A stretch of DNA of 8,057 nt from Methylococcaceae bacterium UBA7658 (GCA_002483425.1 DLHW01000046.1:25929-33985), one strand, 5' to 3'; shown: positions 1 to 6,802, numbered from the stretch's first letter. Notes: generated from the letters alone by a model not told the origin. Numbers and translations are program-made.

Positions 1-696
1 TTGTTTGGTGATGGCATCAGCGGCAGAATCAAGGAAGAACTCTTGCGCGACTTCAACCTGCATACCATCGTGCGCCTACCTCAAGGCGTGTTTGCACCGT
101 ATACTGACATTCCCGCAAACTTGATCTTTTTTGACCGGCAAGGCCCAACACAGGATATCTGGTATTACGAACTATCCGCACCGGAAGGGCGCAAAAAGTA
201 CAGCAAAACCGCCCCCATCCAATTTGATGAGTTTGCCGATTGCTTGGCGTGGTGGAAAAACCGAAAGGAAAACACCCAAGCTTGGCGTATTGATTTTGCC
301 GCTTTGAAAAAACAAGCCGATGAGAGGGCTACGCCATTTTGGCAACAGGCTGAGCAAGAAAGCCAATTAGCGACGGAAGCGGGAAAACGGATTCGTGAAA
401 TTGACCAACAACTGAACGGTTTGGCTGACCCTGCACAAAAGGCGGCACTGCAAAATGAACAAAAAAACCTCAAAGCTCGCCAGCGGCAACACGAAGACAC
501 CGCCAAAGCCGCACAACGGGAAGGCGACGCCATCTACTGGCCAATTTACAACCTGGACATCAAGAATCCACACGCTAAGGAAGCCTTGGAACACATACCA
601 CCGAAAGAGCTGGTTGCAGGAATGCGTCATAAAGCCAATCTAGTGGCAGGTTTGCTGGCCGAAATTGAGACTTTGGTTAACGAGACGGTTTTATGA
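1..696 (+). CDS. hsdM: Type I restriction-modification DNA methyltransferase subunit M, C-terminal part (5' end outside window)
   Basis: This is the C-terminal part of the N6-adenine methyltransferase subunit of a type I restriction-modification enzyme, which methylates the target chosen by HsdS. The frame is open at base 1 and the first codon (TTG) is internal, so the SAM-binding and NPPY motifs must lie upstream. What is seen: the typical post-catalytic segment FNLHTIVRLPQGVF, then TDIPANLIFF, a WYYEL strand, and near the end YNLDIKNPHA, a motif usual in HsdM just before the C-terminal helices that contact HsdS. Between about residues 100 and 175 lies a highly charged, Gln/Lys/Glu-rich segment that looks like a long coiled coil. 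The stop overlaps the next start as ATGA (693-696), so translation is probably coupled. The family call is firm; target and completeness cannot be judged. Confidence 0.93.
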   Translation: MFGDGISGRIKEELLRDFNLHTIVRLPQGVFAPYTDIPANLIFFDRQGPTQDIWYYELSAPEGRKKYSKTAPIQFDEFADCLAWWKNRKENTQAWRIDFAALKKQADERATPFWQQAEQESQLATEAGKRIREIDQQLNGLADPAQKAALQNEQKNLKARQRQHEDTAKAAQREGDAIYWPIYNLDIKNPHAKEALEHIPPKELVAGMRHKANLVAGLLAEIETLVNETVL

Positions 697-1829
697 GCCA
701 ACCTGCCACACCGACTAATTACGACACTATTCACGCCGGGATCGTCGGATTACTGGAAAATGCCCGTCGGCTTGCAGCCCGTAATGTTAATGCCCTGATG
801 ACAGCCAGCTATTGGGAAATCGGGCGGCGCATTGTTGAAGCCGAGCAAGGCGGACAGGAACGCGCCGAATATGGCGAGCGCCTAATTCGGCACTTGGCTG
901 ACGATCTGACCACCCGGTTTGGCCGAGGTTTTGGGGTGGTCAATTTGAGCCAAATGCGTCGGTTCTACTTAGCGTGGCCTCCTGAACAAATTTTTCAGAC
1001 ACTGTCTGAAAAATCATCTACTGACAAATTGCAGACACTGTCTGCAATTTCCGCCGTGCCTGAACTGGGTGATTTATCACAGCATTTTGCTTTGCCTTGG
1101 TCGGCTTATGTAAGGCTGCTTGCTGTTAAGAATGAACAGGCCCGCGCTTTTTACGAAACCGAAGCCATGCGTTGTGGTTGGTCAGTGCGGCAACTGGATC
1201 GGCAAATCAACAGCCAGTTTTACGAACGCATTGCGCTTTCACACAATAAGGTCGCCATGCTGGAGAAAGCCGGACAAACCGAACCTAGCGACAATCTCAC
1301 GCCTGAAGCAGCCATCAAAGACCCTTTTGTCCTCGAATTCCTCAACCTTAAGGACGAGTATTCTGAATCCGATCTTGAAGATGCCCTGATTCAACATTTA
1401 GCCGAATTCCTGCTGGAACTGGGCGATGATTTTGCGTTTGTCGGCAGGCAACGCCGTTTAAGGCTCGATGATACGTGGTTCCGGGTCGATTTGCTGTTTT
1501 TCCACCGTCTGCTGAAATGCCTGGTGGTCATTGACCTTAAAATTGGCAAGTTCAGTTATACCGATGCCGGACAAATGCACCTTTACCTGAACTATGCCCG
1601 TGAACACTGGATGAAACCGGGCGAAAACCCGCCCATTGGCTTGATTCTTTGCACCGCCAAAGGCGCGGCGGAAGCCCATTATGCCTTGGATAACCTGCCT
1701 AATAAGGTACTGGCGGCAGAATATCGCACCGCGTTACCGGATGAAAACCTGTTGGCGGAAGAATTAGAGCGGTCGCGGCGCGAGTTGGAAGCGCGGCGGT
1801 TGAATTCTGGAAAGGGGATAACAGAATGA
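693..1829 (+). CDS. YhcG/DUF1016-family PD-(D/E)XK nuclease-like protein in the hsd operon
   Basis: A 378-residue protein with the two-part layout of the DUF1016 (YhcG) family. The N-terminal domain (about 10-175) contains SYWEIGRRIVE, YGERLIRHLADDL, FGRGFGVVNLSQMRRFY and LPWSAYVRLLAVKN. The C-terminal domain (about 205-345) has the PD-(D/E)XK core: E229 in DLEDAL, D266 in FRVDLLFF, D281-x-K283 in VVIDLKIGKF, and the following QMHLYLNY helix. All expected catalytic positions are present, so a metal-dependent nuclease is plausible, but the family's biochemical role is not settled. It starts by ATGA overlap with hsdM and ends by ATGA overlap with hsdS; no strong Shine-Dalgarno is seen at its own start, consistent with coupling. 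Residues 102-105 and 114-117 are both QTLS and are encoded by two perfect DNA palindromes (listed separately). The placement between hsdM and hsdS suggests an accessory function for the modification enzyme; this is inferred. Confidence 0.92.
   Translation: MSQPATPTNYDTIHAGIVGLLENARRLAARNVNALMTASYWEIGRRIVEAEQGGQERAEYGERLIRHLADDLTTRFGRGFGVVNLSQMRRFYLAWPPEQIFQTLSEKSSTDKLQTLSAISAVPELGDLSQHFALPWSAYVRLLAVKNEQARAFYETEAMRCGWSVRQLDRQINSQFYERIALSHNKVAMLEKAGQTEPSDNLTPEAAIKDPFVLEFLNLKDEYSESDLEDALIQHLAEFLLELGDDFAFVGRQRRLRLDDTWFRVDLLFFHRLLKCLVVIDLKIGKFSYTDAGQMHLYLNYAREHWMKPGENPPIGLILCTAKGAAEAHYALDNLPNKVLAAEYRTALPDENLLAEELERSRRELEARRLNSGKGITE
990..1014. repeat. Perfect intragenic palindrome 1 (12-bp arms, core CAGACACTGTCTG)
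   Basis: A perfect inverted repeat: arm 990-1001, single centre base C at 1002, complementary arm 1003-1014. The core CAGACACTGTCTG (996-1008) is flanked by A/T tracts (T-run on the left, A-run on the right). It lies wholly inside the DUF1016 gene and the core encodes QTLS (residues 102-105). As RNA it would form a 12-bp hairpin with a minimal, probably slightly opened loop. Confidence 0.9.
1026..1050. repeat. Perfect intragenic palindrome 2 (same core, different complementary flanks)
   Basis: A second perfect inverted repeat: arm 1026-1037, centre base C at 1038, complementary arm 1039-1050. The core is the same CAGACACTGTCTG (1032-1044), but the outer arms are AAATTG/CAATTT instead of the T-run/A-run of copy 1. 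The core starts exactly 36 nt (12 codons) after the first, in the same reading frame, encoding QTLS at residues 114-117. Flanks that differ in sequence while staying complementary suggest the pairing itself matters or was produced by a copying mechanism. Confidence 0.9.
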
Positions 1830-2965
1830 ACCAATGGCCTAATGTTGCTCTCGGTAATGTTATGTCAATCAATATTGATGCAGTTCAAAGCTCAGTACTC
1901 GATAACGTAAACCTAGCTGGTGTATACGGGTTTGGACGCGGATTATTCAAAAGAGGATTAATGTCTCCTCTTGATACTACATACAATGCTTTTCATAAGC
2001 TGCATGCAGGTGATTTTGTTATCAGTATACCGAAAGCATGGGAAGGTGCTATAGCAAGAATACCAGAAGAATTTGAAGGCTGGTTTTTATCTCCTGTTTT
2101 CCCAACATTTAGGGCAGATTCTTCACAAATCGATACCAAATATCTTGATTGGTACTGTAAGCGCGAGTCAGTATGGAATGAACTTAGCTTCAAAGCGAAG
2201 GGTATAGGCGCAAGACGCGAATCAGTTTCTGCATCACAATTTCTGAGTTTAAAAATACCTCTTCCAGCCCTAGACGAACAACAAACCATCGTCACTCGCC
2301 TGGATGCCGTAGCAGAAAAAGTGCGGCAAGTCGAAGCCAAGCTGGATGAAATTGAAGCGGATGCCGATGCGTTGATTATAAGTTTACACAATGAATTATC
2401 GGCTGGTCGCACCATGCGATTGGGAGATATATTAGAGCTTTCTGAAATCAAAGCACCTGTATTGCCCGATATTGAATATCCACAGGTCGGCTTGCGTGGT
2501 TTTGGCGGTGGATTATTTGCAAAACCTGCGATCTGCATGACAGATACAACCTATAAAGCATTTAATCAGCTTTATCTCAATGCCATCGTGTTGAGCCAAG
2601 TAAAAGGATGGGAAGGCGCATTAGCGGTTTGCACAGAACCATTCGCTGGTATGTACGCATCCCCCGAATACCGCACGTTTTCTTGCTTACCAAATAAAGC
2701 CAGTCCAGCTTATCTTGGAGAATTAATAAGAACTCCATGGTTTTGGAACTTGTTACAAAATGCGACACACGGTGTAGGCGCACGTCGTGAGCGGACAAGA
2801 CCTGAGCAATTCTTGGAAATCGTATTACCTATGCCGATATTCGAGAATCAAGTTAAGGCAACACAGATTCTTTCACGACTTAAAACAACAAAAAACAAGC
2901 ATACCGAGACCCGTCTAGCACTAAAAGCGTTGCTGCCTTCCATGCTTGAACAAATTTTCAATTAA
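1826..2965 (+). CDS. hsdS: Type I restriction-modification specificity subunit S with two related target-recognition domains
   Basis: A 379-residue HsdS, which selects the DNA target for both methylation and cleavage. Layout: TRD1 (about 7-147), central conserved helical spacer (about 148-195, EQQTIVTRLDAVAEKVRQVE...), TRD2 (about 197-337), and a shorter distal helix (about 340-379, ending ALLPSMLEQIFN). The two TRDs are clearly homologous: GFGxGLF (35/225), TTYxAF (51/241), WEGA (72/262), SPxxxTF (89/279) and GxGARRE (126/316) recur at a constant offset of 190 residues. The protein is slightly shorter than many HsdS proteins but has both TRDs and both spacers, so it looks complete. The start ATG overlaps the DUF1016 stop (ATGA, 1826-1829) and has a purine-rich AAAGGGG ribosome site ending 8 nt upstream. 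TRD-coding DNA is visibly more AT-rich than the central spacer, as expected if TRDs are exchanged by recombination. Confidence 0.95.
   Translation: MNQWPNVALGNVMSINIDAVQSSVLDNVNLAGVYGFGRGLFKRGLMSPLDTTYNAFHKLHAGDFVISIPKAWEGAIARIPEEFEGWFLSPVFPTFRADSSQIDTKYLDWYCKRESVWNELSFKAKGIGARRESVSASQFLSLKIPLPALDEQQTIVTRLDAVAEKVRQVEAKLDEIEADADALIISLHNELSAGRTMRLGDILELSEIKAPVLPDIEYPQVGLRGFGGGLFAKPAICMTDTTYKAFNQLYLNAIVLSQVKGWEGALAVCTEPFAGMYASPEYRTFSCLPNKASPAYLGELIRTPWFWNLLQNATHGVGARRERTRPEQFLEIVLPMPIFENQVKATQILSRLKTTKNKHTETRLALKALLPSMLEQIFN
1916..2266 (+). repeat. HsdS internal duplication, copy 1 (TRD1, residues 31-147)
   Basis: This segment aligns without gaps to residues 221-337 of the same protein. By hand count about 45 of 117 positions are identical, including the GFGxGLF, TTYxAF, WEGA and GARRE blocks. 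The duplication is old at DNA level: no long identical nucleotide runs are seen. Confidence 0.8.
2486..2836 (+). repeat. HsdS internal duplication, copy 2 (TRD2, residues 221-337)
   Basis: Partner of the TRD1 segment at an exact offset of 570 nt (190 codons). Shared residues cluster in the same short blocks, with divergence in the stretches between them (for example residues 96-105 versus 286-295), which may be where contacts differ. Confidence 0.8.
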
Positions 2966-2978
2966 ATCAGCAAACAAC

Positions 2979-3995
2979 ATGATTCGAGTCTTCTTATCCT
3001 ATTCCCACATTGACGACAACTATCGTAACGAACTTCAAAAGCACTTGATGAGTTTGCAGCATCAAGGGATTGTCGAAACATGGCATGACCGGCGCATTGG
3101 TGCGGGTGAAGAATGGGCGGGGCGCATTGATGACGAACTAAACCGCGCCGATATTATACTTCTGCTGATAAGCTCGGACTTTATCGCCTCGCGCTATTGC
3201 TATGACCTGGAAATGACACAGGCACTTGCCCGCCACAATCGCCGGGAAGCCGTAGTCATTCCGGTTATTCTGCGTCCGTGCCCTTGGACAGGATTACCTT
3301 TTGGAAAACTACAGGCCGCTACAAAAGACGGTAAACCTGTCGTTAAATATCCAAGCCTTGATGATGCGTTCCTTGAAATAACCCAAAACATTGAATCTGT
3401 CGCCAAGCGGCTTATTGCTCAAAGCAATAGCTTAACTACTACGCCAGCAATGACTTCTGCCTCATCTGGAAAATCAGGAACCACACAGCCTGATCCCGCC
3501 AGATCAGAATTACCGCGCTCAAGCAATCTAAGCATACCAAAAACATTTTCAGATCACGACCGAGATACTTTTGTTACTGAGGCATTCAATTACATCGCCA
3601 GTTTTTTTGAAGGCTCGCTTGGTGAACTTCAAGTGCGTAACCCAGAAGTTAAAACCTTATTCCAAAGAATGGATGCCCGTTCGTTTGAAGCCTCAATCTA
3701 CCTGAATGGCAACCAAGTTTCTAAATGTGGTATCTGGCTGGCTGGGAATTTGTTTGGTTCAAGAGGCACACCATCAATAAGTTATAGTAGCTCAGGGCTT
3801 GTACAAGGAAACAGTTTCAACGAAAGCATGAGCGTGAAAGACAATGGTAGCATGCTTGGGTTAGAACCTATGGGCATGTCCTATCTTCATAAGACTGAGA
3901 AAAAGCCACTAACCAATCAAGGCGCAGCCGAATACTATTGGGCAATGTTTTTTGAGCCGATACAACGATTTAATAAACCCAGTTCTTTCGTGTAA
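2979..3995 (+). CDS. TIR-domain protein with a C-terminal domain of unknown function, encoded in the hsd operon
   Basis: A 338-residue protein. The TIR domain covers about residues 1-145: strand A MIRVFLSYSHIDD, then WHDRRIGAGEEWAGRIDDEL, ADIILLLISSDFIASRYCYDLEM and AVVIPVILRPCPW. E78 in YCYDLEM sits where TIR NADases carry their catalytic glutamate, so NAD cleavage is a reasonable prediction. A low-complexity Ser/Thr/Pro linker (about 148-188) leads to a second domain (about 189-335) starting SDHDRDTFVTEAFNYIASFFEGSLGEL (written here as its first residues S189 to L216) with later NSFNESMSV and LGLEPMGMSYL; I believe similar domains follow other bacterial TIRs, but I cannot name it. The ATG at 2979 fits the usual TIR N-terminus and lies 13 nt after the hsdS stop. 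A TTG at 2946 would overlap hsdS and add 11 residues. No strong ribosome site is seen at either. Confidence 0.88.
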   Translation: MIRVFLSYSHIDDNYRNELQKHLMSLQHQGIVETWHDRRIGAGEEWAGRIDDELNRADIILLLISSDFIASRYCYDLEMTQALARHNRREAVVIPVILRPCPWTGLPFGKLQAATKDGKPVVKYPSLDDAFLEITQNIESVAKRLIAQSNSLTTTPAMTSASSGKSGTTQPDPARSELPRSSNLSIPKTFSDHDRDTFVTEAFNYIASFFEGSLGELQVRNPEVKTLFQRMDARSFEASIYLNGNQVSKCGIWLAGNLFGSRGTPSISYSSSGLVQGNSFNESMSVKDNGSMLGLEPMGMSYLHKTEKKPLTNQGAAEYYWAMFFEPIQRFNKPSSFV

Positions 3996-4012
3996 CTTCT
4001 GTTCTAAAGTTG

Positions 4013-4087
4013 CTATTTACTCCGGCGATTACTACCACCTCCTGGTGATGGTGTTGTCTTATCCTTAGCATTTTGATTCGGAACACC
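4013..4087 (-). other. In-frame open tail (24 codons) after the amber stop of the RloC-like gene
   Basis: Directly after the TAG of the upstream ORF (4088-4090) the same frame continues for 24 sense codons and ends at a second TAG (4013-4015). It encodes a polar tail ending PSPGGGSNRRSK, which looks like a normal disordered protein C-terminus rather than random spacer. It ends only 17 nt from the stop of the convergent TIR gene. Possible explanations: a recent nonsense mutation, amber read-through, a sequencing error, or chance. Only the open frame itself is seen. Confidence 0.5.
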
Positions 4088-6697
4088 CTATGAACGTCTA
4101 GCGCGAATCACCTCTTTCCGAGACTCGACCGATTTGCGCCATGTTTCAAGCGCCTCAATGTCAGCATAAAGTTCATCAGGATGAGGTGTGGGCAAATGTG
4201 CGCCTGGGGCTGGGTCGTGCTCAAACTTCGAACTCTTGGTCATGCCGGCCTCGATCGTCGCAAAGTCGGAGTCTTCGACCACAACACAACTAAGTCTCTT
4301 GGTTGAAACGCCCTCATCGAAACGAATAACCGAACTATGGAAGAGTACTTCCTCGACACCCCGTTCCCAAGCCAGCCGTAGGTGATGGTAGATATTGCGG
4401 GTGAGCCGCGTTGCTTCCTCCTCATCTCCTGCTTTGTGGGCTTTTGCGGTAGCCACATGCATTTGACGAAGGGATTTAACACGCTTTAATGTGCTCATTG
4501 CATCAAAAGGTAAACGGTCGGTTTGCACGCCGAATCCAATCGGAGCCTTGCGAATACATTGTGCTGCGAGCTCAATCCCAGCTGCATCGGCTTCTTGTTG
4601 GAGGATACAGAGAAAATAAATATCGTGAGTCAAGACAATAACCTGTCTTTGTTTGGCCTCTTCTGCCAATCGTTTTGCGACATGCCAACGACGTCGATGG
4701 TCGAGAGATGAGACAGGATCGTCGAAGACGATGCCTCCCCGCCCTTTGCCGAGGTTCACTTCAGCAAGGAAAGAAGCTATCGCGATCGCACGTTGTTCCC
4801 CCTCACTTAGGATGTCTTTGGCTGATGCATTCCCTAGGATCTCCAATATCAGTTTGAATCGTGTCTTACCCCCAGGCGATTCTGGCTTCATCACAACTTT
4901 CAGCTCATGGACATTGAGGCTTTTCAGCTCATTGTTGAGGACATCGGCAACTTCTTTGGTAGCCATTGTATTGGAGAGTTCAGTGGACTTACGAGAGATT
5001 GCGGTTGCGCCTGCCGCGGCATGGCAGGCAATGAGTTTCTCTTTCAACACAAACTTGGCGATAGCATCTAATACAGCACCTTTAAGATCGAAGAGCCTTT
5101 GCCGTGCATCAAGTTCAGTTTTTTCGTTGACCAACACAGCTTTGGCCTTTTCATCCAAGGAGTCTTCGAGAATTTTGGCTTCAGCGAGGAGTTGGGTCTT
5201 AGTGGTATCCAAAGTTTCGCGAGGGTCAAGAGGCAGCCCAATGATCACGCTCCAATCTCCCTCTGGCTTTGATGCATCGAGAATGGATGATCGCCGATCA
5301 ATCAAGGCTTTTTGCATATTGGTACAGTCATCAGCTAGCTTTTGAGACGATTCTTCAAGTTCCTTGGCTAAGGCCTCGTCAATAGCAAGATCGAGCTGGG
5401 CTTGCTTGACAGCTTGATAAGCATCCAACGCCGATTTTCGAGCGGCCTTATCGGCTTTCTCAGCTGCTTGCTGGTAAAAGACCTCGAACGCTTCGAGCCT
5501 CGCTACTCCATCGAGATCGAGAGGCTTCTGGCACAGCGGACAGGCTGATTCTGGTTCAAGGTGTGGAAATTTCTTGCCTGGATGGGACTCAACGGCGAAA
5601 ATTCTGGCGGCTTCAAAGAGTGCTTTCCACACTTCACTCCCTGTCCCTGGGAGAAGGCCAGGGGTTTCTTTGAATTGCTTGCCTGCGAGGTCGGCGGCTT
5701 GCTTTGCGATTTTTGATTTTTCGATGAGTGATTTGAGGTAGGCGATGTTGGAATCACTGACAAGACCGATGGCTGTGCCAATACGCATAGAAAGATTAGC
5801 GAATCGTGTTGCCTGACGTTTGAGTATTTCAGCCTTCTGTTTGGGGTCGGTCTCGGCTAGCGTCTTGTTGAGAATCACTAATCTTTCTTGGTCGGATTCA
5901 GTCATTTTCGCCAGTGCTTCAACATCTTCAGGCTTGGTTTTTGATGATAGCGAAGTAAGGAGCTTGCCCACCTGTGTTTGTGTGTTGCTCAACGTTGCGA
6001 ATAGCTCAATGTTCGGTTTAGAGTCTTCTTGTTCCTTAGCTGCCATGGTTCGCAACTTCGAACAGACATTCACGAGTCCTTCGAGGATGTCTAGACCATA
6101 AGGTACATACGCGAAGTCTCCGTGGTTGTCGACGTATGCGCGAGCACAATGTGAGTCGAAGATGGCGATCGCGGAGAGCTGTTCTGGTGCTTCCTTGCCG
6201 AAAGTCCATTCGACTTCAACAGGATTCCCCTCTACGATAAGCTCAAAGGTGGCTTGTGGCGGACTAATTTCGCTTGGCTTTTTGTGGGCGTTAGGGTGGA
6301 TAGGCTCGCGTTGATCGCGGGCGCGACAAGCCTTTTTGAAAACTCTGGAATATCCTGATTTACCAGTGCCGTTTTCTCCATATATGACAGTAAGGCCACT
6401 TGGATTGATGGGAAGCCGTTGGTCTTCCGCCAAGGCGTTAACGTTTTGAAGATTCTTGATCGCAGCGATTTGAACAAGCCTACCGGAAACCTGTGGAGCT
6501 GCCACTTGTTCAGAAGTGAGTTTGGTCGGTACTCGGGCGTTGAGGTCTGTAATGCCATGCTTAGATTTAAGCAGCGCATAAATATCATCGAAGTCCTGGG
6601 AGGTTAAATCGGGTTTGATATAAAGCCTAGCGATTGCATCTTGCTGCCATTCAGGAAGGTTTTGCGACCATTTCAGAATCTCTTGTAGGATTGACAC
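4088..6697 (-). CDS. RloC-like Rad50/SMC-type ATPase with zinc-hook motif and putative anticodon-nuclease C-terminus
   Basis: An 869-residue protein with an ABC-type ATPase head split by a long helical insertion. In order: Walker A GENGTGKS (107-114); an FDSHCARAYVD segment (180-190); a helical, Lys/Glu/Ala-rich region (about 215-560) with CPLC (C386, C389) near its middle, like a zinc hook; signature LSEGEQ (630-635); Walker B GIVFDDPVSSLD (655-666); H-loop LTHD (H691). Beyond the head, R774-x3-E778 in RLAWERGVEE and H827 could match the Arg/Glu/His triad of PrrC and RloC tRNA anticodon nucleases. This architecture and the neighbouring hsd genes favour an RloC-like translation-halting defence protein, but the His assignment is uncertain. 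The start is GTG, supported by a strong ribosome site 7 nt upstream. The gene converges on the TIR gene. It stops at a TAG followed by an in-frame tail. Confidence 0.85.
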   Translation of the reverse strand: MSILQEILKWSQNLPEWQQDAIARLYIKPDLTSQDFDDIYALLKSKHGITDLNARVPTKLTSEQVAAPQVSGRLVQIAAIKNLQNVNALAEDQRLPINPSGLTVIYGENGTGKSGYSRVFKKACRARDQREPIHPNAHKKPSEISPPQATFELIVEGNPVEVEWTFGKEAPEQLSAIAIFDSHCARAYVDNHGDFAYVPYGLDILEGLVNVCSKLRTMAAKEQEDSKPNIELFATLSNTQTQVGKLLTSLSSKTKPEDVEALAKMTESDQERLVILNKTLAETDPKQKAEILKRQATRFANLSMRIGTAIGLVSDSNIAYLKSLIEKSKIAKQAADLAGKQFKETPGLLPGTGSEVWKALFEAARIFAVESHPGKKFPHLEPESACPLCQKPLDLDGVARLEAFEVFYQQAAEKADKAARKSALDAYQAVKQAQLDLAIDEALAKELEESSQKLADDCTNMQKALIDRRSSILDASKPEGDWSVIIGLPLDPRETLDTTKTQLLAEAKILEDSLDEKAKAVLVNEKTELDARQRLFDLKGAVLDAIAKFVLKEKLIACHAAAGATAISRKSTELSNTMATKEVADVLNNELKSLNVHELKVVMKPESPGGKTRFKLILEILGNASAKDILSEGEQRAIAIASFLAEVNLGKGRGGIVFDDPVSSLDHRRRWHVAKRLAEEAKQRQVIVLTHDIYFLCILQQEADAAGIELAAQCIRKAPIGFGVQTDRLPFDAMSTLKRVKSLRQMHVATAKAHKAGDEEEATRLTRNIYHHLRLAWERGVEEVLFHSSVIRFDEGVSTKRLSCVVVEDSDFATIEAGMTKSSKFEHDPAPGAHLPTPHPDELYADIEALETWRKSVESRKEVIRARRS

Positions 6698-6704
6698 TAG
6701 TTTT

Positions 6705-6710
6705 CCTTCC
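6705..6710 (-). promoter_or_regulatory. Shine-Dalgarno site GGAAGG for the RloC-like gene
   Basis: On the - strand GGAAGG lies 7 nt before a GTG codon at 6697-6695. No other start codon with a ribosome site is seen nearby, so this decides the GTG start. Confidence 0.75.
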
Positions 6711-6802
6711 GCGAATCGGCGGCTTGATGTGTAATTAATTTGAAGGTATGTGCTCTAACCAGCGTAAATTTCGATTTTATTTAAAAATACATTTACTCGA
6801 AC

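Noticed and set aside
990..1050. The two palindromes as a CRISPR fragment or as an operator
   Set aside because: Only two copies, a spacer of 11 nt between them, and both are in the coding frame far from any start; neither CRISPR nor a normal operator fits.
1993..2538. A 181-codon - strand ORF
   Set aside because: It is antisense to hsdS, whose frame is clearly real, and shows no domain or ribosome site.
2946..2978. TTG start at 2946 for the TIR gene
   Set aside because: It would add 11 residues before the standard TIR N-terminus and overlap hsdS; the ATG at 2979 fits the domain start better.
4031..4052. Hairpin ACTACCACC-TCCT-GGTGATGGT as a terminator between the convergent genes
   Set aside because: The stem has a C-A mismatch and a G-T wobble, the following sequence is only partly T-rich, and it overlaps the in-frame tail where GGT/CCA codons would create it by chance.
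4653..5345. A 230-codon + strand ORF
   Set aside because: It is antisense to the helical region of the RloC-like gene, has no recognisable motif and a Ser/Arg-rich composition typical of a shadow frame.
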